Below, piece after piece: positions 7,196 through 12,353 of a stretch of 12,353 bases of DNA (positions are counted from its first letter, which is position 1; the number at the start of each line of letters is the position of its first letter). The DNA is from an archaeon (GTDB taxonomy: Archaea > EX4484-52 > B79-G9): contig WSZW01000052.1 of the NCBI GenBank assembly GCA_013139905.1, positions 1 to 12,353 of the forward strand, written 5' to 3'. The notes beneath the pieces were generated by a model. That model did no database searches. It saw nothing but the letters and a program-made list of their open reading frames with translations, and was not told where the DNA came from. The position numbers and the translations under genes were made by a program.

Positions 7196-9301
7196 ATGCA
7201 AAAAATAAAACAAATTCTAAGTGGAGCAGTTGGCCTACTTATGTCCGGAGCTACATTAATGACTCCAGCATTAGCTGACTTTACACTAGATAACTTTGAT
7301 ACAATGACAGCTGCAAACACAGTTGTAGTAGTTGGAACAGACGCAAAAGCAATGGATATTGTTGGAGCAATTAACGTTGGAGCTGCAATCGCACAAAACG
7401 GAGCAATCGCAGACGCTGCTGCTGCTGCAGTAATCGCAGGCGCTGAATCCGATGATGTGACTTTAGGTGCTGCAGTAAATGGTACTCTTGATAAATCATC
7501 ATACAAAGACAACGACGTTTCAGGACTTCTTGATACAAAAATAAGTTGGAACAGCGAAGATGTTGATGTAGAAGAACAAATCGTTCTTGATGCTGGTCTT
7601 GAAGTAATGGTTAGTGGTATGTCCGGCGGTGATGAAGAGTTCGGAGACAACATTGTCCTTGGAACAAGTGCAAAAGATGCTATTGGTTACAGATACGTAA
7701 TAGATGATTCAGACTTTAACTACAGTGCTGTTAGTGATTCAGACCCATTGGAAGTTACAATTCTTGGAAAATCAATAACAATTACAGAAGTTACAAACGG
7801 AACAACCGACAGCATAAAACTTTCCGAAGGTACAGAAACAAACCTTAAAACAGGCGAATCTGTTGAAATAAACGGTCAAACTGTTGAAGTAACTGCAATT
7901 GGTTCAGGATCTGCTGCATTTAAAATCGGCACATCAACAGAATTCATAAACGATGGTGATGAAGAAGAAATCGGTTCAACAGGAATTAATGTAAAAGTTG
8001 ACAGTATTCTTTATACCGACGATGTTGAAACAAGACAAGTTCTTGTAACTGTTGGAACCGACCTTACAACAACAGTTAAAAGCGACGAATCTATGGAAAC
8101 ATTCGGCGAACCAGAAGATGAAGAAGATGCTGAATGGGTATGGTATGTTGTAGCTGACGATAGTGATGTTGGTGTACTTACAATTGGTGCAAACCACAAC
8201 CAGAAATACGACGAAGCAGACGAAGCAGTTGTTGCAATCGGAGAATCATTGAAACTTCCAAACGACTACGCAGAAGTTGAATTCACAGAACTTACAGAAA
8301 CAGGTGAACAAACCTACGAACTTTACTTTGACGATGTTGACTTCAAACTAAAAACCGACGGAACAACAAATGCAGGTGATAAAGACAACCAAAAAGTTCT
8401 TGTACTTCAAGCAAAAGATGGAAGCGGTAATGGTTTCTCCGTTACAGCAGTCACAGGAACCGAAGATTCAGACTATGTATATTTATCTTCGGCAAACGGA
8501 ATAGCATTTAAGAATGACGATAACGACATTCAACAAGGTACTGGAAGCAGCTTCTCTCTTACATCCGACGACACAACCATGACTGTAAGTTACAATGCAA
8601 CAACCGGTCTTGTTACAATTGAAGAAGATGCTGCAAAACAAGGTAAAAACATAACTGTGCAAATTAATGTAGCAACATACGAATACCTTGGTGCAAACGA
8701 AGGCGATGCAGACACTAACGATGTTACATATAACAGTTTAAACATGGCTGCAAAAGATGAAGATGTAAGAACCCTTTACGGTACTGTTATCGTAGATGGT
8801 GAAAACAACGCAGATTCAGACAAAGTTGTTCTTAACGTTCCTTCAGACCAAGTTAAAGCAACAATAACCATCAAAGGGCTTGGCTCAACTGTTGAAACCG
8901 TAGAAGGCGGCGTAACACAAGTTGATCTTGGCGTTGGTATTGCAAAACTTGCATCTGAAGCTGAAGCTGACAAAACTGCTAAAAACCTTGTCCTTATGGG
9001 AGGTCCATACGCAAACAGTTTGGTAGAAGAACTTGCAGTAGCAGGTAAAACACCTACAAAAGCACAATGGGGCGACCTAACAGGAAAAGCAATCATCCAA
9101 GCAATTGATGGTGCTTTTGTTGAAGGTAAAGCTGCAATCGTAGTTGCAGGTTATGATGCAGAACAAACAAGAAGTGCTGCATTAAAACTTATGACCGGCG
9201 GTCTTACAGGCGGTATGGTAGAAGTAGTTGATGGAACAACAACTGAAACAACTTATACACCTGAAGCTGACGAAGTTGCAGAAGAAGTAGTTGAAGAATA
9301 A
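7196..9301 (+). CDS. S-layer protein, secreted
   Basis: This 701-residue protein begins with a Sec signal peptide: MQKIKQ, a hydrophobic core (residues 7-22) and a likely cut after TPALA27. The mature N-terminus (TVVVVGTDAKAMDIVGAINVG, about 42-62) and the C-terminal domain (LVLMGGPYANSLVEELA from about 598, then IVVAGYDAEQTRSAALKLM) match the archaeal S-layer N and C domains, which pair into one base unit around the variable middle. The middle is very acidic, rich in D, E, T and V, and probably forms stacked beta domains. There are no cysteines of note and no C-terminal membrane anchor; the chain ends in an acidic tail. Codons are richer in C-ending forms than in the neighbours, as expected for one of the most abundant proteins. 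The start is set by the Shine-Dalgarno and signal peptide. It stands alone, with its own terminator. Confidence 0.92.
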   Translation: MQKIKQILSGAVGLLMSGATLMTPALADFTLDNFDTMTAANTVVVVGTDAKAMDIVGAINVGAAIAQNGAIADAAAAAVIAGAESDDVTLGAAVNGTLDKSSYKDNDVSGLLDTKISWNSEDVDVEEQIVLDAGLEVMVSGMSGGDEEFGDNIVLGTSAKDAIGYRYVIDDSDFNYSAVSDSDPLEVTILGKSITITEVTNGTTDSIKLSEGTETNLKTGESVEINGQTVEVTAIGSGSAAFKIGTSTEFINDGDEEEIGSTGINVKVDSILYTDDVETRQVLVTVGTDLTTTVKSDESMETFGEPEDEEDAEWVWYVVADDSDVGVLTIGANHNQKYDEADEAVVAIGESLKLPNDYAEVEFTELTETGEQTYELYFDDVDFKLKTDGTTNAGDKDNQKVLVLQAKDGSGNGFSVTAVTGTEDSDYVYLSSANGIAFKNDDNDIQQGTGSSFSLTSDDTTMTVSYNATTGLVTIEEDAAKQGKNITVQINVATYEYLGANEGDADTNDVTYNSLNMAAKDEDVRTLYGTVIVDGENNADSDKVVLNVPSDQVKATITIKGLGSTVETVEGGVTQVDLGVGIAKLASEAEADKTAKNLVLMGGPYANSLVEELAVAGKTPTKAQWGDLTGKAIIQAIDGAFVEGKAAIVVAGYDAEQTRSAALKLMTGGLTGGMVEVVDGTTTETTYTPEADEVAEEVVEE

Positions 9302-9312
9302 ATAAACACATT

Positions 9313-9352
9313 AGAAGGGGCTTTTTAACCCCTTCTTTTTTCTCTTTTTTTT
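9313..9352 (+). terminator. Hairpin plus T-run terminator of the S-layer gene
   Basis: AGAAGGGG (9313-9320) pairs perfectly with CCCCTTCT (9329-9336) across an 8-base loop, and T-rich sequence follows to 9352, eleven bases after the stop codon. It looks like a bacterial intrinsic terminator; the T-tract alone would stop archaeal RNA polymerase, and the stem may also protect the mRNA end. Confidence 0.85.
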
Positions 9353-9420
9353 AGATAATATTTATAAAGCAGACGTTAGTCTTTTGAATATTACAATAAG
9401 AACAATAGATTAAAAACAAA

Positions 9421-9552
9421 TTAGATATTATAAGCCACATCATGATGTCCAAATTTGAGAAATATGACGGTTTTCTCTAATGAGTTTATTTCAAAAATAA
9501 GAATAAAACTTTTAAGTATGTGAATTCTTCGTTTACCAGCAAGTTTGTTTTT
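9421..9552 (-). pseudogene. Decayed C-terminal fragment of a RelE-type toxin gene
   Basis: On the minus strand, reading from 9552 to a TAA at 9423-9421, the frame encodes about 43 residues that align without gaps to the end of the intact toxin just upstream: KRRIHILKSFILIF against KRVHVGNSFVLVF, and KTVIFLKFGHHDVAY against KTVTLEDYSHHDIIY. Both end a few residues after the HHD motif. A stop codon (9555-9553) and loss of recognisable sequence precede it, so the N-terminal half is missing. The copy is diverged at the DNA level, so it is an old paralogue or an earlier toxin-antitoxin pair, not a recent duplication of the neighbour. No antitoxin remnant was seen beside it. Confidence 0.7.
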
Positions 9553-9596
9553 TTATGGCATAGATAGAGTATTTTGATATAATAAACCCAAAATAA

Positions 9597-9860
9597 TTAA
9601 CGATAAATTATATCGTGATGACTATAATCTTCAAGAGTAACGGTTTTTGTATTTTCATCAACAGAAAAAACAAGAACAAAAGAATTGCCAACATGAACTC
9701 GTTTACAATGATTGAATGGAGCTTTAAGATTTTTATAATGCTGTGGATTCAATAATAATTCATCAACTTTTTTAAAAATAATTTCTACTTGTTTTTTATT
9801 CTTCTTGGCTAATTTAATAAATACTTTTTCTAACTCAGGCAAGATATTCAAAGAATACAC
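9597..9860 (-). CDS. RelE/ParE-superfamily toxin
   Basis: This 87-residue basic protein has the archaeal RelE fold pattern: an N-terminal helix pair (LEKVFIKLAKKNKKQVEIIFKK), the hinge LLLNPQHYKNLKAP, then the beta-sheet core KRVHVGNSFVLVFSVDENTKTVTLEDYSHHDIIY. Toxins of this superfamily inhibit translation by cutting mRNA on the ribosome or act on gyrase; the HHD near the end is common in the mRNA-cutting YafQ/RelE type. It begins with GTG only 6 bp after the antitoxin stop, so the two are co-transcribed with the antitoxin first, the usual order. The length is normal for the family and no frame damage is seen. Activity cannot be judged from sequence alone. Confidence 0.82.
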   Translation of the reverse strand: MYSLNILPELEKVFIKLAKKNKKQVEIIFKKVDELLLNPQHYKNLKAPFNHCKRVHVGNSFVLVFSVDENTKTVTLEDYSHHDIIYR

Positions 9861-9866
9861 AAGAAA

Positions 9867-10106
9867 TCAAAGACCTATACGTTTTTTAAGATTCTCGACA
9901 GTACCAACAGCAATAGGTGTTTGAGTCTTAAGTTGTTGAAGTTTTTTTATGTATTCGGGTCTAAATTCGGGTTCTAATAGTTCTGATTCATATTGAGATG
10001 CCATAAGATTAATAGCGGCACTTTTATCACGCAAACCATATTTAGCTTTAACTATGTTTAATACCTGATTCGTATGCTCTTCGATTTTAATTATTGCTTG
10101 TACCAT
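9867..10106 (-). CDS. DUF2683-type antitoxin paired with the RelE toxin
   Basis: This is a 79-residue protein from the ATG at 10106 (a GTG at 10115 would add three residues). The N-terminal beta strand MVQAIIKI, then LNIVKAKYGLRDKSAAINLMASQYE, is the DUF2683 pattern, which resembles a ribbon-helix-helix DNA-binding domain. The C-terminal part, EPEFRPEYIKKLQQLK...VGTVENLKKRIGL, is the charged extension that typically wraps the toxin. In archaea this family is regularly found directly ahead of RelE-like genes, as here with a 6-bp gap. It should neutralise the toxin and repress the operon. Three phased ATTAA repeats overlap its start region and could be its binding site. Confidence 0.8.
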   Translation of the reverse strand: MVQAIIKIEEHTNQVLNIVKAKYGLRDKSAAINLMASQYESELLEPEFRPEYIKKLQQLKTQTPIAVGTVENLKKRIGL

Positions 10107-10148
10107 TAATATCACATTAATACCATATTAACATCGAATATATATAAA
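10105..10148 (-). promoter_or_regulatory. Toxin-antitoxin promoter with 11-bp phased repeats
   Basis: On the minus strand a TATA box TTTATATATA lies at about 10148-10139, placing the transcription start near 10118. TTAAT (ATTAA on the plus strand) recurs at 10105, 10116 and 10127 at an exact 11-bp period within three similar 11-mers. This spans the start codon and transcription start, as expected of an autoregulatory operator for a ribbon-helix-helix antitoxin. Confidence 0.5.
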
Positions 10149-10183
10149 TCAATCTAATAAAACAAACTCATTCCATTACAACC

Positions 10184-10206
10184 GTCATATTTCGCCGAAA
10201 TATGAC
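10184..10206. repeat. 23-bp perfect palindrome
   Basis: GTCATATTTCG (10184-10194) and CGAAATATGAC (10196-10206) are perfect inverted copies around a single C. It lies between the nucleotidyltransferase remnant and the toxin-antitoxin promoter. It could be a regulator binding site or an RNA hairpin; no T-run follows on either strand. Confidence 0.75.
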
Positions 10207-10230
10207 CTCTAACGTGGAAATATATAGAAT

Positions 10231-10530
10231 TTAAATAATCGCAACTTCTTCTTTTAAAATGTGTTTTTTTATTAACGGATTGATGGAATTATACGTTACT
10301 AAATCAACATTACATTCACGTTTTTTTTCTAAATCCAATTCCAATCGTGCAAGATCAAAAAGACTTTTTTTGCATTTAAATTTTATGAGAATATCAATAT
10401 CGTTTTTATGTTTTGCAACGCCTATAGCATAAAAACCAAACACACCGGCACGAACGACATCTTTTTGTTTTAAGATAGGAATTATTAGTTATTTAATATT
10501 CGTTAAATTCGTATTTTGTTTTTCGTTCAT
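10231..10530 (-). pseudogene. Broken minimal nucleotidyltransferase (MNT) gene
   Basis: Reading from ATG at 10530, the frame gives MNEKQNTNLTNIK, a TAA at 10491-10489, and then continues open as LIIPILKQKDVVRAGVFGFYAIG to a TAA at 10233-10231. The later part is clearly an MNT domain: NDIDILIKF (the catalytic DxD), KSLFDLARLELDLEKK, NVDLVTYNSINPLIKKHILKE. The glycine-serine motif normally reading GSxxRG is changed to GFYAIG, so the nucleotide-binding serine and arginine are both lost. Initiation at the GTG at 10443 would give a 70-residue product lacking the first strand and helix. MNT proteins usually pair with a HEPN toxin in MNT-HEPN systems; no HEPN gene is seen on either side. The early stop and the dead active site together make this a decaying gene. 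Confidence 0.7.
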
Positions 10531-10534
10531 TTAA

Positions 10535-10650
10535 ACATCAAATCAAGTAATACAAGTAGAAACTGAGTGTAAGAAGCAGAACCGAAGCCCTGCTCTTACA
10601 TCCCAGTAAGGGAGATAAAACAAATATGATATTTATTATCTCGCCCCAAA
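10535..10650 (+). other. Structured segment, possible right end of an IS200/IS605-type element
   Basis: TGTAAGAAGCAG (10568-10579) pairs with CTGCTCTTACA (10590-10600) with one bulge. A competing stem CTTAC/GTAAG (10595-10599, 10606-10610) cannot form at the same time. A third stem GAGATAA/TTATCTC follows (10612-10618, 10636-10642). The plus-strand frame 10535-10609 encodes 24 residues ending ETECKKQNRSPALTSQ and a stop, which resembles the low-complexity C-terminus of archaeal TnpB proteins, whose genes end in such hairpins and whose 3' region supplies the guide RNA scaffold. The rest of tnpB is absent. An unrelated small structured RNA is the main alternative. Confidence 0.35.
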
Positions 10651-10717
10651 GAGAAATATAAGTATAATTGTATAATTATATTGTTCTAACGCATATATAT
10701 AGTTTTCGGTGATACGG

Positions 10718-11728
10718 CTAAAAAGTTACGGAAATCGTATTTTGTTTATCATCCACGATAAACTTTTTACCGGTTAATTTTTCAGTAACATATATGTTTG
10801 CCAAGGTGTGATCTGTAATAGATTCAACTTTAATTGAACCACCGGCAAACGCTAAATAGGGTATTAATTGATCGACAAGATTTTTGTCTATTGGGGCTAG
10901 AGACATAAGACTTTTCTCAAATGTGTCACCTGACATAGTACCTACATTTTCTGCAAAAACTTTACGTTCTCCAAGTGCATCTGCACCAATTGCGCAATTT
11001 TTACCTATAGCCCAAAGAACGATTGCGCTTCCAGGACAATCAGTTTTTACGTACTTTGCCCTTATCTTTGCCTCTGATAAAATGCGCGTTAACGCTGCTT
11101 GTTTTTGCCGTTCGGAAACGCGTGCACATTTAAGATCACTAGATGCAATAGAAAAACCGAAAAATTTCATTTCGCCGCGTTTTTTAATATCAAATGGTGT
11201 GATATGATTTTGAGGTTTAATCCACACCAATACTTTTGCGCCGCCTTTTGGATAAAATCCATGCTTAAATATGTCTAATTTGAAGCCATACCCTACCTCT
11301 TTTAGTATGTGGCCTAGGACTTCCTCTGTATAGGTTATTGGTGGAGCCCATTTGCCGAAAGTTGCACCGCCTATAATCGTTGCATGAATTGTTCGTTTAG
11401 TATTAATTCCTGCGATTAGTAACGTCTGTAATACAAGACTAACGGAGCCTGCAGTTGGAATATTAATTGTAATTGGTGTTTTTACTTGCGTTTTTGGGAT
11501 GAATTCTATTTCTTTGGAACCCAATACCACACCTTTTGTTTTTGCATTAAAAAGCTGCGCTATAGCGTTAATTGATGCAATGTGTTGATGACTTAAACCA
11601 GGAACGCATCGTTTGGCTCGAATATTTATTATCTTTATTGGCTTTTTTGTGACCGCTGATAGCGCTACTGCAGTTCTTACAATTTGTCCGCCGCCTTCGC
11701 TATGAGATCCGTCTATTGTTATTACCAT
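10718..11728 (-). CDS. rtcA: RNA 3'-terminal phosphate cyclase
   Basis: This 336-residue protein has the usual RtcA length. The opening ITIDGSHSEGGGQIVRTAVALSA is the family signature, followed by RAKRCVPGLSHQHIASI and HGFYPKGGAKV, which correspond to the conserved RtcA blocks. The nucleophilic histidine that becomes AMP-linked is H307 in TDHTLANI, the counterpart of H309 in E. coli RtcA. The enzyme converts a 3'-phosphate RNA end to a 2',3'-cyclic phosphate using ATP. I place the start at the ATG at 11728, matching the family N-terminus; a GTG at 11740 would add four residues, and the predicted transcript start falls near it. The TATA box is at about 11759-11768. The gene stands alone, without rtcB nearby. 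It also lacks the Rcl1-type loss of the histidine, so it should be an active cyclase. Confidence 0.93.
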   Translation of the reverse strand: MVITIDGSHSEGGGQIVRTAVALSAVTKKPIKIINIRAKRCVPGLSHQHIASINAIAQLFNAKTKGVVLGSKEIEFIPKTQVKTPITINIPTAGSVSLVLQTLLIAGINTKRTIHATIIGGATFGKWAPPITYTEEVLGHILKEVGYGFKLDIFKHGFYPKGGAKVLVWIKPQNHITPFDIKKRGEMKFFGFSIASSDLKCARVSERQKQAALTRILSEAKIRAKYVKTDCPGSAIVLWAIGKNCAIGADALGERKVFAENVGTMSGDTFEKSLMSLAPIDKNLVDQLIPYLAFAGGSIKVESITDHTLANIYVTEKLTGKKFIVDDKQNTISVTF

Positions 11729-11758
11729 ATCAATCCACACATTATTTTCGAGTATGAT

Positions 11759-11768
11759 GCTTTATATA
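11759..11768 (-). promoter_or_regulatory. TATA box of rtcA
   Basis: AATATATAAA on the minus strand is centred near 11764, predicting transcription from about 11740 and a leader of about a dozen bases before the ATG at 11728. Confidence 0.6.
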
Positions 11769-11839
11769 TTAATAGAATAAATACTAAAATTTAATTTTTA
11801 TGTGACTTAAATAAGAATTAGTCTCACATTTAGAGAATA

Positions 11840-12353
11840 TTAATTACTCTCAACGTGCTCAATTAATGCGGATCTGCAATAATCTAATGCTTTTTTTGTA
11901 AGCCACACACTTGTTGTCTTTCCGGTTCTCTTTTTTACTACAAAATCCATGCGCTCTAGCTTTTTTATTGTTCTTGAAATGTAAGATGTTTTTGACTGCT
12001 CATTTGTACCATATAACCCACCCACCACAGCTTTAATTGTTGTGGCTCTGGATTTTTTGTCAGCTTGTAGATTATACATATAAAAAAGAGTTTGTTGTTC
12101 TTGTGGTGCTAATATTATTGCTTCATCACTAAACTTTACTAAACCAACTTTACTTAACTTACTAAACTTTACTAAACCATTATTATGTAAAGTTTGGTTT
12201 AGTTTAGTTTCAACATAGCCATCATTGTTATCGTTTTCAAAGTTAACCATGTTTTGGTTTAGTTTAGTTAAGTTAACTGGTTTAGTTAACTGTTCATGGT
12301 CAATATTAACTGGTTTAGTTAACTGTTCATGGTCAATATTGGTTAAATTGCCT
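11840..12353 (-). CDS. Winged-helix protein with 11-residue N-terminal repeats, 5' end outside window
   Basis: From the right edge the frame is open without a stop down to TAA at 11842-11840, so 170 or more residues are present and the true start is probably beyond 12353; the ATG at 12250 is internal to a continuing repeat region. The N-terminal part is polar, rich in N, T, K and Q, and contains the repeat DHEQLTKPVNI twice exactly, with GLVKFS repeated 11 residues apart further on. The C-terminal 95 residues form a MarR-like winged helix: LAPQEQQTLFYMYNLQ, a turn and recognition helix around TNEQSKTSYISRTIKKLERM, and a wing VVKKRTGKTTSVWLT. It is probably a transcription regulator. The repeat arm is unusual and may be a flexible spacer or oligomerisation segment. 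I do not recognise a named family. Confidence 0.7.
   Translation of the reverse strand, partial: GNLTNIDHEQLTKPVNIDHEQLTKPVNLTKLNQNMVNFENDNNDGYVETKLNQTLHNNGLVKFSKLSKVGLVKFSDEAIILAPQEQQTLFYMYNLQADKKSRATTIKAVVGGLYGTNEQSKTSYISRTIKKLERMDFVVKKRTGKTTSVWLTKKALDYCRSALIEHVESN
12275..12340. repeat. Two identical 33-bp tandem repeats
   Basis: Positions 12275-12307 and 12308-12340 are identical 33-mers, in frame with the gene and coding for an 11-residue unit (DHEQLTKPVNI in circular order). A related 19-bp repeat occurs at 12128-12146 and 12161-12179, also 33 bp apart. The repeats expand a protein segment; they are not CRISPR repeats because there are no spacers between them. Confidence 0.85.

Noticed and set aside
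7174..7653. Long minus-strand open frame opposite the S-layer gene
   Set aside because: It is a serine/alanine-rich mirror of a biased coding sequence, with no start signal; the plus strand has a signal peptide and family domains.
12128..12340. Repeated 33-bp units as a CRISPR array
   Set aside because: The units are directly adjacent or lie within a coding frame at multiples of 33 bp, with no unique spacers.

Overview
This AT-rich window has an archaeal layout. Most start codons lie about 24-26 bp downstream of a TATA box, so their transcripts should be leaderless or nearly so. The gene content is also archaeal: a prokaryotic stomatin, an ADP-forming acetyl-CoA synthetase alpha subunit, a COG2108-type radical SAM protein, a circularly permuted GTPase, an archaeal S-layer glycoprotein-like protein, a DUF2683/RelE toxin-antitoxin pair and an RNA 3'-phosphate cyclase. 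By inference from the S-layer type and the mix of small genes, the host is a DPANN archaeon (Woesearchaeota/Pacearchaeota-like). The lineage is not proven by anything in the window.

Layout. At 1-1600 (+ strand) lie the 3' end of a stomatin/SPFH gene, a small winged-helix protein whose promoter sits inside an 11-bp inverted repeat, and an unknown gene split by one in-frame TAA. At 1613-4699 (- strand) is a tight three-gene operon: ADP-forming acyl-CoA synthetase alpha, a metallo-beta-lactamase-fold hydrolase and a DHH/DHHA1 phosphoesterase. At 4815-6755 (- strand) are a ribosome-assembly-type GTPase and a radical SAM protein. The stretch 6756-7195 is a promoter and leader region. At 7196-9301 (+ strand) is the S-layer protein gene, with the only strong Shine-Dalgarno in the window and a hairpin/T-run terminator after it.

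The region 9302-10717 is a small graveyard of accessory DNA. It holds a decayed C-terminal relE fragment, an intact DUF2683-RelE pair with phased repeats at its promoter, a 23-bp perfect palindrome, a minimal nucleotidyltransferase broken by a stop codon and by loss of its GSxxR motif, and a structured segment that may be the right end of an IS200/IS605-type element. Beyond it are rtcA (- strand) and a winged-helix protein that runs off the right edge. That last gene has an N-terminal region built from 11-residue tandem repeats.

The window shows housekeeping and cell-surface genes interrupted by a toxin-antitoxin/mobile-element patch. I did not find a clear new multi-gene system. The most notable items are the paired broken genes, the relE relic, the operator-like repeats and the 11-residue repeat regulator.
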